Below, piece by piece: positions 1 through 10,060 of a stretch of 64,000 nucleotides of DNA (its first letter is position 1; every line of letters begins with the position of its first letter). The DNA comes from Zymoseptoria tritici IPO323 (Eukaryota; Ascomycota; Dothideomycetes; Mycosphaerellales; Mycosphaerellaceae). A program made the translations under genes and the position numbers. The DNA lies in contig NC_018208.1 of NCBI RefSeq assembly GCF_000219625.1, positions 558,001 to 622,000 of the forward strand. The letters are read 5' to 3'. The notes under the pieces were generated by a model that saw only the letters and a program-made list of their open reading frames with translations, was not told the origin of the DNA and searched no databases.

Positions 1-451
1 TGCTTCCTTCACAGCGATGAAAGGACAAGCACCGATGCCTAACTCAACTTTGCCAAGACCATGCATTACCAAGGTCACGAGCAGCGAGCCAGAGCTTCCA
101 AAGCAGGAAGTGGCACGTAGAGCAATGGAGGATGGGAGCAGGAGAGGCACTGCACGTATCTGGAAATGAACATGACCAGCCGATAGTCAGCTCCGCGCCT
201 CGACAGCCAAGACGCAGACAGGAGTTCGAAAAGGCTGCGCAGATGGCGAGCGCCAGCTGCGTGAAAAGATCATTGACACTGGAAGCCTGGTCTGTTGTGC
301 TTCCTCAAGGGCGACTAGCGAACGGCGAGCAAAAGGATGATGAATGCCTGACTTCTGGCGTATCATGTCTGCGACCTATCAACCGCGACGCCAGCATCAT
401 AAGCAGTAAGTACGCAACAAGTTTCAGAGCAAGAACTGGCAAAAAGAACAA
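1..451. other. No gene recognised at left edge
   Basis: Short open frames occur on both strands, but none shows a familiar domain, splice structure or convincing amino-acid composition. Confidence 0.5.
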
Positions 452-583
452 TGGACGATCTCGGGATTGAACCGAGGATCTTCTACATGAACTGATCCTG
501 TTGGCGTGCAGAAGCAATCGGAGAAGGAAGCTTCTGTGCCGGAAAAGTGCGAAGCAGACGCGATACCACTTCGCCAAACGCCC
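452..583 (-). tRNA. tRNA-Ala (anticodon CGC) with a 60-nt intron
   Basis: Read on the minus strand, the 5' half (583-548) gives an acceptor strand GGGCGTT, a D arm with GCG/CGC stem and AGTGGTA loop, and an anticodon stem TCTGC followed by loop TTCGCA. The 3' half (487-452) gives the pairing strand GTAGA, variable loop AGATC, a T arm CTCGG-TTCAATC-CCGAG, acceptor ATCGTCC and discriminator A. The interruption at 547-488 falls one base 3' of the anticodon, the canonical position for nuclear tRNA introns. G3-U70, the classic alanine identity pair, supports Ala. One U6-U67 mismatch remains in the acceptor stem. The 60-nt intron is long for a fungal tRNA. Confidence 0.8.
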
Positions 584-1190
584 TCACTGTATTGATGGAT
601 GTTGCAGGAATATGCATCAACATAATGCTTGCTTGTCCTGGGTCGACTGCCATACTTGCGCTCACATGCCAATGCCAAGACCATCGCCATTGCGATCCCG
701 TTGCACTGCAAACTGGGAAGCCGATAGCTACACTGATATGGACATGCCATTTCCTCCGATCTCGGATTTACCCTGGCAATCGCATCCACTACGTGCGATC
801 AACCTCGGCCGCGATGTGGAAGCACTTCACTAGCGCCAGCATATGCTGCGTTGTCAAATACACGATTCGCTACAGCTGTGCGTAGTCGACCGCACGGACG
901 ATCATTTCATCGCTTTCCCTCTGTGTCCGTCGCAAGCCCGATGCCCTATTGGGAAAATCAGGACCCTCTCACCGCTTGGACACCTTGTCATTCAACGCTA
1001 AATGCCCGTACGGGGAGGGGTACGCACGATAGTGTACACATGTGAAGGATCTTCGTGGCAAGTACCGTCACTCCTTTGTATATCAAGTCCGTTCTATCCC
1101 AAACATTCGTCTTTCTTTGCAACTCCATCTCACCGAACGCAAAAGAAATCACCCCGTTCTTTATCCGACACCGATCAAAAACCATACAAC
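584..1190. other. Intergenic region upstream of the SMP-domain gene
   Basis: No gene recognised. It contains one copy of the perfect palindrome CCCGTACGGG at 1005-1014, about 180 bp before the ATG of the next gene. Confidence 0.5.
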
Positions 1191-1430
1191 ATGTCTGGCA
1201 AAATGACCCAAGCCGATGCTGCCCGCGTGCAGAGCTCGCAGGTAAAGCCAACTTCCATTGTCCACCTCGATGTATGTGCTGACTTGACCTAGGCGAAGAG
1301 CGGCAACGATCCTGGTTTCGCTTCCCGCGCTCAGTCTGCCGGCGACCGCAACGCCAATGCCAATGCTGGAGGGAACTCTGGCAACTCCGGCAACTCCGGC
1401 TCGAACAATGCCGCTGGCGGAAAGAAGTAA
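1191..1430 (+). CDS. Small SMP-domain (seed maturation protein-like) protein
   Basis: Two exons, 1191-1241 and 1293-1430, joined across a 51-nt GT-AG intron (1242-1292), give a 62-residue protein. The first half has the short fungal SMP pattern: MTQADAARVQSSQAKSG, then GFASRAQSAGDRN. The tail is Asn/Gly/Ser-rich (GNSGNSGNSGSNNAAGGKK), with a GNS triplet repeated three times. Small proteins of this type are widespread in ascomycetes and resemble plant LEA/SMP proteins. A stress or desiccation role is inference from that resemblance. The ATG was chosen because it gives continuous phase across the intron. Confidence 0.75.
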
Positions 1431-1585
1431 ACGGCCAAGGCTGGACACACCGCATGGGAAACGACATTCAATTATGATCACGAAAGATACATTCCTTTAC
1501 ACCGCAATCAATTGGCAAGCACTTCGAACATACAGTCAACAGCAATGCAATTCGCCTTTCGTCTACGCTTCTTCTCACAACTCCC

Positions 1586-3014
1586 TCAAGTGTCCCGATT
1601 GGTTGTCGTGATGCCAGTGGTACTATCGTGTCTTCTGCCGCGACCAATCCGATCGTTCCATATGTTGAGGACAACTTCATCTGTGAGTCGCTGCGCCACT
1701 GACTCCAGAACGCTCAACATCGCTCGTTCAGCAGCAGCATCACTTGCTCTTGACGTTACTGGCGGCATCCAGCTGGTAAATGCATGACCAGAACTTGGTC
1801 GAGCTTTCAACGCAAATTCGGAAGACTCCAAGTAGATCTTACAGGCGAAGCATGAAGGCTTGCTACAACCTATGTAGGGATTGTCGCTGACATGTCGCAG
1901 CCCGTGGAAGTGGAAGTAGCTGGCTACCATCGTTTCGGCGTGCATCACCCTACCGTCCAAGTGCATGCCCGTCAATGCCGTCGACACAATTGCTTGGACC
2001 TCGTTCAACCTCGGCGCGAGACGCTCAACATACTCCTGCAGTGTTGACCTCGAACAGACACGAGAGACAAAGTCTTGAGACTCTTGTATTTGGAGCATCT
2101 CCAATCCGGTTCCGATTGCTGGTTCTGAAAGCGGGACCATTCGCACTTTGGCGTTCTCCAGCATGTTCTCAAGTTGGGAAGCGTTCTCGACGAGAAAATA
2201 GGCAGCTCGGTGCCACAAGCCGAGCCTTCCTATCAGATGATGCATGTGCTCCCACTCGGCATTCTCCTTGGTCCGAATCTTCTCTTTGAGTCTTCGCTCT
2301 ACATCCCACCGCCGGAACTCATACGCCCTTCGACAAAGTTCAACGTGCTTCTTAGCTGGTTTCAAAACCTCATCTACTGCCGCGAACAGCTGGATGTCTG
2401 CAAGATTGGATTAACTCACATGGCAATTCAAGCTCGGACCAGCGATGCTTACCATCCACAGATCCTCTCCTAGTGTTGATGTTCCTCAACTCAGCCAAGG
2501 ATTTCTGTAAAAGCCGTCGGTAATTGTAGACCCGCAATTTGCTTCGTTCGATCGACCTCGAAGAGATGCGGTGTGCTTTCCCTTTAGGCATTGCACTAGA
2601 GTCCCACTTCTCTGAGGATTCTGGTGATCGACTCAACTCGCAAAGTAGCCACTCGAAGTGAAGCTTGACTTCATTCTGTGCCCGCTCCATTGCACTACTG
2701 CTTTCGTCGTGATTCTTCAGATCAATGTTCCTTGCCAGCCAGAACACTATACGCCCACAACTATCGCTGGCCTGTGCTCCCACTGCCACTACATCAACTC
2801 CTGCCTTTTCCATTTGACATAAGCTACACAGATCGTCCAAGAAACGCTGCCATAGTGTTCGAGCTGGCTTTGTCGAAATCTGCTGTGAGCTTTCTGGTCT
2901 GCATTCGCTACTCCGTTGCGCTACGCTCCGCTGGAGGGCAGTTTGAACCACGACAGCTTCACGAATATTCGTTACGGCGTCGTTCAGATCGATGGAAGTC
3001 TGTGAATAGCGCAT
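1586..3014 (-). CDS. Fungal OTT_1508-like deaminase-fold protein
   Basis: Exons 2453-3014 and 1586-2397 are joined by a 55-nt intron (2398-2452) and give 457 residues. The C-terminal part carries HAE (in MHAETMVASYFHF) followed by GCSKPSCFACKIYL. Together these form the zinc-binding HxE plus CxxxxC layout of the cytidine-deaminase fold seen in the fungal OTT_1508-type family (PF14441). The middle is helical and charged. The N-terminal block LDDLCSLCQMEKAGVDVVAV is typical of the fungal members as I remember them. No substrate is established for these proteins. The start is provisional: another open frame continues upstream to about 3307 and may supply a further exon that I could not splice convincingly. 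Confidence 0.6.
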
Positions 3015-3285
3015 CCCGGAGTCAGTAACATATAGATACTTGTGTTGTCTGAAAGGGACACGAGTCGAAACAAGAGTGTGGAGGCTAGAAGCTTGGAGCT
3101 CTCTCTGCAGTGCTCTTTCCTTGCATTAGTCAAAAGCAACCAATGAGCCATATACGTCACCGGAAAGTCTTGCAGTATATTATGCCATCGATGGCGAGAT
3201 TCGTACGGTGACACTGATGGACGGACGATGGTCATAGTGCGACAGGCGAATAAAGCGCTCATACAGAATATTTCAGGCATGTCTT

Positions 3286-4152
3286 CTACAACCTCAAATG
3301 CACGCAAGCCTGCCTTGACACTTCGTGTTTTGCATCTAACTTCTTTCGTCGAATCGCCGTGAAGTCTTGACCATCAAGTCTTAAATGCGCCTGAGTTTCC
3401 AGAGTGTCCAGCGGCCTGTAGTCGTAATGAAAGTTTTTGCCTTCTGACTGCATCCAAAGGTGTAGCTTCGCTGTATATATTCCCGGACTAATGCCTGGTG
3501 CAACTCTTCGCGAGACTGCAGTCTGATCATGAAACTGCCTTGGTATCTCGTCGATATCATCGTCTGACAGCGGAGGTGACGGCAACCGTGGTGGTCTTGC
3601 ATCTCGTCGATGGGACGGAGCAGCACGATCGAGACGAATTCCAGGAACCTTTGATAGTCCGTAATCCTGGACGATCGCTTTAAGCTCAGTTTGAATTCCG
3701 TCGCCGCCTTGACGAATTGCAGCGCCGATGCTGCCCATCAAAGCAGCCTTATGGTCCTGGGCTCCGGTTTGAGCTCGGGCCGCTTCTAAGTGAGCGATTG
3801 ACCTCACTTCTCTTGCACATGCGAGATACGGAAATTCGCCAACAACATGGGAGAAAACATCCTGGATGGGACAAATTCAGCATGCGAACAGTTCCGACTT
3901 TCGCTGTGTGCTCACTTTGGGGTCTTTGGTGGTATCAGAGCCAACGATGGCACGGAAGATCGATTCCGCGAGGACGGAATCAAAAATCTTCTTTCCACAC
4001 CATTCATCGGCGCTATCGACGACCGTGCTGTCCGATCGCGCGTATGTGCCCGTCTCGCGTGTGGGAGTTTGTGAACTTGATGCATGGTGTCCTGAGAATG
4101 AACCCTGTTCGGGAGCAGTCTCGTACGTCCGGTAGGTTGACTGATCTGTCAT
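3286..4152 (-). CDS. Hypothetical fungal protein
   Basis: Exon 3916-4152 ends at a GTGAGC donor. Exon 3286-3861 begins after an ATCCAG acceptor (intron 3862-3915, 54 nt), and the join keeps frame, giving 270 residues. The first ~60 residues are polar and likely disordered. Then come a helical segment (VFSHVVGEFPYLACAREVRS), a proline-rich linker (LPSPPLSDDDIDE), and a short C-terminal region. I recognise no domain. It lies head to tail upstream of the deaminase-fold gene with under 300 bp between them, so the two could be exons of one larger gene. A CCCGTACGGG palindrome sits 68 bp upstream of its ATG. Confidence 0.5.
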
Positions 4153-4860
4153 TGTGACCAACGGAAAGTCGAGCTTGGCTAGGAAGACTGAAAGGACCAG
4201 ACTAACAATCGACTAAGGACCCGTACGGGTCGGCAATATTTATAGGGTTGTATGCGTTGTAGCTCCGCTGGAGGAAGGAAAGCTTTTGATTAGCGCCTAC
4301 GACATCGTGATGTCGAGATGATCCAGTGCTCAGCAGCCTCGAGGGATCTCGTCGTTCATACCGGTGGAATGATGTAAAGACCTTTCGCGAATCGAGACCG
4401 AAGCATTTGCCACTGAGATCGCGTTCTGGTCCAGACCGTGCTCGTCGGTTTGTGAAGCTGCTGACCCTGCAGCAATGGCATCATGGGAGCCGCCCTATAG
4501 ATGTAGGCACCTGTGAAGACGAATGCCTGTAAGCGGGATCGGCACTGTTAATTGACAATGCCTTGGTTTTGTCCCGCACCTGCAGCTTTACCGTGGCGCT
4601 ACCTCCTAGTCCGGCAAACTTGCAGCTCTATTCACCCGTACGGGCGTCTTCGCGAAGTTTCTGCCTATCAGAGCTGGAGCAGAGCTGTATAGCTACGTAG
4701 CGTCAAAGCATAATGACCTGAAGAGCTGTGTGCCGACTCAATGCTTTGATGATGTCTTTAGCTGCTTCGCTGCAGCATGATAGGCAACGTGTCCAGTATG
4801 ACGTGTAAAGCTCAGAGTCGATAGACGGGGAGTAGCTCGGGGCCTGATCGCATTCCAGTA
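4153..4860. promoter_or_regulatory. Divergent intergenic region with two CCCGTACGGG palindromes
   Basis: This stretch separates a minus-strand gene (start 4152) from a plus-strand gene (start 4861). Perfect 10-bp palindromes CCCGTACGGG lie at 4220-4229 (extended to ACCCGTACGGGT) and 4635-4644. The CCG-N2-CGG form resembles a site for a dimeric zinc-cluster factor; that reading is inference. Confidence 0.35.
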
Positions 4861-5312
4861 ATGGAGAAAATTTCCCTTATTCAACCGCACGCACTGCCAG
4901 GACTGAAGATGGACGTAACTTCGCTGATGACGGGAAACCTCGAACAGGTACGTTGTATCGCACGTTCCGCGGGCTGATTTCTGACGACTTCTTTCAGGAC
5001 GCCGCCACGTTGGACCGGATTCTGGAGGGCATGTGCGAAGTGCTAGAAGCACAGCCTGAACTGGAGAAAAAGCTCAAGCACAGAGTTTGTAGACCTGGTG
5101 GCTTAGACGAGGCTCGCATCCGGAAGTTATGCCGTTTCTCTGGACCAGATGACTGGACCCGCCAGCTGCTCGCCTCGAATGCGATAAGCTGGCGCGATGG
5201 CATGCGTTCGTTCTGGGATGACGCAAATGGCCAGGATACGTTCATTGACCCTCAGGCATACGCGATATCGGTATTTTACCGTCTCGGAGCTGCTCCAAGC
5301 GATGATGCTTAG
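4861..5312 (+). CDS. Hypothetical small protein
   Basis: Exon 4861-4947 ends at CAG before GTACGT, and exon 4998-5312 follows a TTTCAG acceptor (50-nt intron), giving 133 residues. An internal in-frame ATG at 4909 is an alternative start. The product is helical and charged, with blocks such as LDRILEGMCEVLEAQPELEKKL and WRDGMRSFWDDANGQD. No domain is recognised. It ends AISVFYRLGAAPSDDA, which loosely resembles a block in the gene just downstream. Confidence 0.45.
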
Positions 5313-5384
5313 TCTCGCCTTTTGGAACGCGCCGCGTGCGTGTTGCTCGTCAGCATCCGCCAACGTTTGAAGCGGCCGTCCACG

Positions 5385-5882
5385 ATGTCGTTCGAAGAGG
5401 CCGATCTTCTGAGGACATCCTCGTTCCAGCAAGACTCGGCAGAAAAGATACTACGTATTGCGAGGAGAATGATCGATCGAGGATACTGCTACCAGGCGTG
5501 GGAGCATGATCTGGGCACCGCAGTATTCATGCTATTTGGAACAGCGGCATCGGAGGATTCGTGAGATCTTCGCTCGACTGTAGCGCTGTGGGACGTCTTG
5601 CTGACTCTTCATCTCAGATGGACAGGCAAACTAGTGCCAATTGGGAAAGATGCACCACGGCGAAGGAGGGTGGTGCAAGCCCTGAAGGACTCGAAGCTCC
5701 CGGAGATGTTGAAACACATTGAAGTTGTCGAAGGCACGGCAGGTCCCGGACCGGTAGAAAGCGCTCGTGTTGATGCGGTGCGCCAAAGAGTGGTTGATGT
5801 TGACTTGGCGAGGGTACGAAAGAAGATCATCGATGGCAAGAGAGATGACCTGCTACGAGTGTGGCGGTCGGCAAGTCAGTGA
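5385..5882 (+). CDS. Hypothetical small protein
   Basis: Exon 5385-5560 and exon 5618-5882 are joined by a 57-nt intron with donor GTGAGA, a GCTGAC branch-like site and acceptor TCTCAG. The frame is kept, giving 146 residues. No domain is recognised. The first exon is helical and ends LGTAVFMLFGTAASEDS, similar to the C-terminus of the preceding gene. The second exon is basic, with RRRRVVQAL and a KK/KR-rich end. The start could lie further upstream, or the two neighbouring reading frames could belong to one transcript. Confidence 0.4.
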
Positions 5883-5972
5883 TCGTCTGCAAGATATGAT
5901 TTTTGAAATTCATGGCATACCGTATCGCTTTGCGAGTTTCATGCTCAGTGAGCTCGTGGCCTACCTCCTAAC

Positions 5973-6689
5973 TCACTCTTCGATAAATAACCCAAAGTCT
6001 TTGACCTCAAAAGTGTCAAGCACTCGCTCCTTGACTTTCGATGCACTCTCCATCAGCGGCCCGAGTTTGCCCTCTTCTGGAGTCATTTCGTTCTCATCGT
6101 ATGAGTTCGGCAGGTGGGGTACATTGACCGTGACCACAATGTCTGTCTTCTGCTCCTTGAGTCGGATCAAGATCATGATGACCCCGACAAAGTCAGGCTC
6201 ATTGGGCCGGCCGCGCTGTCTTGCTCCTGGAGGGGTGGTTGCGATGAGAGTGAAGACGGGAGTGGATCTGTGTAGATGATGTATGTTAGCCAAGTAAGCG
6301 ACAAGTAGTGATAGAATAGAAGACTTACGGCATCAACCTCAGGCTCGCATCCTTTCGTTCCCGGATTTTGGCTTCACCGAGATCTTCATCAATGATGTCT
6401 GACAGGTGGTACTCCAGGGCTTCTCCATCGGTCGGCTTGTCGACACGCTCGAGAATGTCCACCACGATGCTGGAGAATCCATCTCGGTCGAGGTAGACTT
6501 CTTGGGTGTCGGGGACTTCTCGAATCTCGCTGTGGACTTTGGTTAGTGGGTACATTCGAGTTTCATCGTGATGCATGATGCTTTCGAGTCTGCCTTGACT
6601 GCTTACCTGACGTCTGCCCAAGTTTGTGGTATGTCGACAGAAATGGCGCCGCCGAATAGCGAAGCGGTCTTGAATTGTAGCGTGGTCAT
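5973..6689 (-). CDS. MOG1: Ran-binding nuclear import factor Mog1
   Basis: Three exons (6607-6689, 6329-6529, 5973-6267) with introns of 77 and 61 nt give 192 residues, the usual Mog1 length. Diagnostic features are the N-terminal LFGGAISVDIPQTWADVSEIREVPD block, then VYLDRDGFSSIVVDILERV, and a C-terminal strand with IMILIRLKEQKTDIVVTVNVP. Mog1 proteins have a PsbP-like fold, bind Ran GTPase, stimulate nucleotide release and support nuclear protein import. Splice phases (2, then 2) are clean and each exon starts exactly where the family sequence continues. Confidence 0.9.
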
Positions 6690-7117
6690 TTTTGAGCTCT
6701 GCTGATCGAAATGTATGTCGTTTGAGCAGCTTGTGCTCAACGTCGATTTATAAGTCAAGACTTCGCAGTATGTTGAAGGCAGCGCAGGCAGTGGAGGCAA
6801 CGCCAGGCACCGGTTCAGGCAGGAGCAGAGATTTGCCTGATGAGAGTCCAATGAGAAACGGGTAGAGTTGATGCGCGGTTCTTGGACGCTCACGAGTCGC
6901 AATCTCTAGATCATATGCGAGAGTCGTACGGAGAGTTTTACCGTATAGTACATTTCATTGAGTGTCTTTTGATCAGGCTACGTCGGTATCGCGGAGCTCG
7001 TTCCGCTCGTTCTGCGGCCTGAGGCATTCTCTGACCACGCTCCTGATGCTGATATCCATGCCATGCTAGCCATTACAATAGCCTTCACCGCAATGCGTGC
7101 CGTGATGCACATCCCTT
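6690..7117. other. Intergenic: MOG1 promoter side and RPN9 3' side
   Basis: No gene recognised. Two minus-strand genes flank it, so it holds the RPN9 3' region and the MOG1 upstream region. Confidence 0.5.
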
Positions 7118-8319
7118 CTAAGAAGCCCAAACGTCCTGTCCGACGCCCTCGATCCAGTTGCCCAGGCGCTCCACACCACCATCCCACTCACGCAGACGTG
7201 TGTGCATGCCCTCGATGCCGTTGCGGTCCAGGACCTTTGGCTGCACCCACGATATCCGTGCCACCTCTGTCACCTGATCGATGCTTCCCCGAATCAAACC
7301 CAAGCTCAATGCCTTCATGATCAAGTGTTCAATCTCGTCCAAGTTCACTTTCGTCTCTTCGCTGATAGTGGTGAAGGTCATGCTGCGATCTTGCGGTGGT
7401 CGGGAGAAGACGAGCTGCGTCAGCGCGGAGAGGGAGATCTTCTGGTAGAGGAAATGCTGGTGCTGGGCAAAGAGCTCGTTCGCATCGAGATGCTGCTGGA
7501 GAATGGTGTATGCTTTGAGGTCGCCGCGGTTGAAGGCGAACAGCAAGTCCCGCAGCCAGGCATGATCGGTCTTGGTGAGACTGTCGAGGATTGGATGCAG
7601 TAGTAGCTCGCCGAAGTTGTAGATGTTGTCGCTGATGAGTGCGGCGATTGAAAGGTCGTAGGCGATGCGTTGCCTGTCCGTCTCGGAAATGTCCTTCAAA
7701 TCGACACATGCGAGATAGAGTAGAGCAGTACGGTAGTACTTGGCAAACTCATGTTGAAGTTGATAGTATTTGGCGCTGACGAGGTAGAAGTTGGCGTGAA
7801 CTTCTGTTTCCACGGAATCGAACGTGTCGAGGATGGCCTCGCATTCATCGAGGTCTTTGCGTGCTTCCGGAATCTGCTTGAGATCAACTTGGATGTTGGC
7901 GACAGAGGTCAGGGCATAGGCATATGCGTCTCTTGACGACGGCTTATCGACACGTTTGGCGAGGGCTTTGAGGAAGGTGAGGCGTTCTTGGTCGTCTGTC
8001 GCAGGTCAGTCAATCCGTATGTCAACCCAGAAGAGGCGGCGTCTGGCATACCTTTGCACTGATGTGCTGTGCTCAGACCTATCCGTACCAGCTTCAACTG
8101 GTTGATCTTGTCCGCAAAGCTCTTGATGAAGTTGTTGTAGATGGGTAACCGCTGCTTCTTGCTCTGTGGCTCTGCGTAGAAGGTGACGAGAATGTCGGTC
8201 AACTCGTGCCATAGCTTGCGCTCCCAAAAGTCCTCGAAGCTCAAGAAGAAGTGCTGCAAGTCTTCAGGCGCCTCATCTCTCTGCTCCTGGAGGAAGTCCG
8301 AGATCTTCTCGTTCTCCAT
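7118..8319 (-). CDS. RPN9: 26S proteasome lid subunit Rpn9 (PSMD13)
   Basis: Exon 8052-8319 and exon 7118-7995 are joined by a 56-nt intron and give 381 residues, close to yeast and human Rpn9. Features are the N-terminal ISDFLQEQRDEAPEDLQHFF helix, the central solenoid with ANFYLVSAKYYQLQHEFAKYY and TALLYLACVDL, and a C-terminal PCI domain (about residues 190-350) with ISLSALTQLVFSRPP and LDEIEHLIMKALSLGLIRGSIDQV. Rpn9 helps assemble the 19S lid and holds Rpn10 and Rpn11 in place. It is divergently transcribed from the complex I subunit gene 350 bp away. Confidence 0.93.
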
Positions 8320-8669
8320 ATTGCCTCTCTTTCAATCGCACTGCTTTCGAAGCTGTTCGATGTCGCCCGTGCCCTTTCAGTTGCGAATGCTGTTGTGCGC
8401 GGTTTCGTGGAAAGATGTAATTGCTGTATTCAAGCGTCGTCGATGACTGGTAGATTGGACGTTTGCATGTGATGGTGTTTGAAATGGAGCACATGCGAGA
8501 GCTGATCGCCTGCGTACACCTGATATCTAGCGCCGGATAGAGCCGCGTTTGAAGCTCGGTCGCAGGAGCCACGGCGAACATCACTTCGGCTTCCACGAAT
8601 GTTGGAGACTGCGCACTTCTCTACCCTCCACCGTCGACTCTCCACTCCCCTTCGTACGCCTGCCCGGCC
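8320..8669. promoter_or_regulatory. Shared promoter region between RPN9 and the complex I subunit
   Basis: A 350-bp interval lies between two divergent start codons and should hold both promoters. No specific operator was identified. Confidence 0.6.
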
Positions 8670-9897
8670 ATGGCTGGCCTATCCAATAGCGCAATGGCTC
8701 TCCAGCGCCAGCTGTGCCGACCGAACGCTGCCCTCAACTCCCGACTCGCGAAATCTGCCATTGCTCCAACACAATGCCGCCGCAACTTGCAGGATATTGT
8801 GATTACACGGACCGGCAAGCCTATCATTCGAACGCCAGGTGGTCGACACAGTCTCGGCGGCCATACTGTCACCGTGTTCGGAGCGACAGGCTTCGTCGGT
8901 CGGTACATTGTCAATCGCCTCGCGCAAGCCGGAAACACAATCGTCATCCCATACAGAGAAGAGATGGCAAAGCGACATTTGAAGGTCACCGGAGATCTTG
9001 GACGAGTCAACTTCATCGAGTACGATCTGCGCAACACAGCCTCAATTGAGGAGTCCGTCAGGCACTCCGACATTGTGTTCAACCTGGTTGGCCGAGACTA
9101 CCCTACGAAGAACTTTGACTTGGAGGATGTCCACGTGGAGGGAACACACCGCATCGCCACGGCTGTCGCTAAATACGACGTTGACCGCTTCATCCAAATG
9201 TCCTCCCACTCCGTACACCCCGAGTCGCCCTCCGAGTTCTTCCGAACCAAATGGCGCGGCGAGCAGGTCGCCCGTGAGATCTTCCCAGAGACCACCATTG
9301 TGCGACCCTCTCCAGTATTCGGATTCGAGGACCGCCTTCTGCACCGCCTCGCCAGAGCCACCAATGTGCTCACATCAAACAACATGACCGAGCGCTTCAG
9401 GCCAATCCACTCGGTTGATCTCGGTCGCGCACTCGAGGCTATTGCCATGGATGATAGCACGGCGGGACAAACATTTGAGCTCTACGGACCAAAGGAGTAC
9501 AGCATGGGAGAGATTTCTGCGCTTGTGGATCGCGAGATCTTCCACAAGAGGCGACACATCAACGTGCCGAAGGCGATCCTTGGACCTGCAATGGGCGTCA
9601 TGAACAAGCTGTTGTGGTGGTCAGTGGGTAGCAAAGACGAGGTGGAGCGCGAGCACTTGGATCAATTCATCGATAAGAATGCCAAGACCTTTGCGGATCT
9701 AGGCATGGAGCCGGGTGACATTGCCAACTTCACATACAAATACTTGGTAAGCCTATTCTGTGGTCGAGAGGCGATGATATATACTGACAATCTTACAGCA
9801 AGGATACCGAAGCTCGTCATACTTCGATCTGCCTCCCATGACAGAGAAGGAGAAGCGAGAAGAGAAGAAGTATTTGCATGTGCTCGACGATCAATAG
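8670..9897 (+). CDS. NADH:ubiquinone oxidoreductase 39/40 kDa subunit (NDUFA9 type)
   Basis: Exon 8670-9746 and exon 9799-9897 (52-nt intron, GTAAGC...TTACAG) give 391 residues. An Arg-rich, acid-poor N-terminus of about 45 residues fits a mitochondrial presequence. A Rossmann nucleotide-binding motif GATGFVG follows at residues 71-77, in the atypical short-chain dehydrogenase fold of this accessory subunit. The motifs DIVFNLVGRDYPTKNFDLEDVHVEG and SSHSVHPESPSEFFRTK are typical of the family, and the C-terminus ends GYRSSSYFDLPPMTEKEKREEK. The subunit binds NADPH in complex I at the junction of the peripheral and membrane arms. Its 3' end converges on the SprT-like gene with about 160 bp between. 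Confidence 0.93.
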
Positions 9898-10060
9898 TCC
9901 GCTCCAAGGGGCGCATTGAGACTGGCTTAGGAATTGTGGCAGTAGAGCCCTGTAAATATGACACCGGAAACAGGTCCCTTTTGTCGATGCGTCTGTCCTC
10001 AAGATGCCAACTGTGGTACGCTACGAAACTTGTCTGGCTTCAAACTGACAGCCCGGCGGA

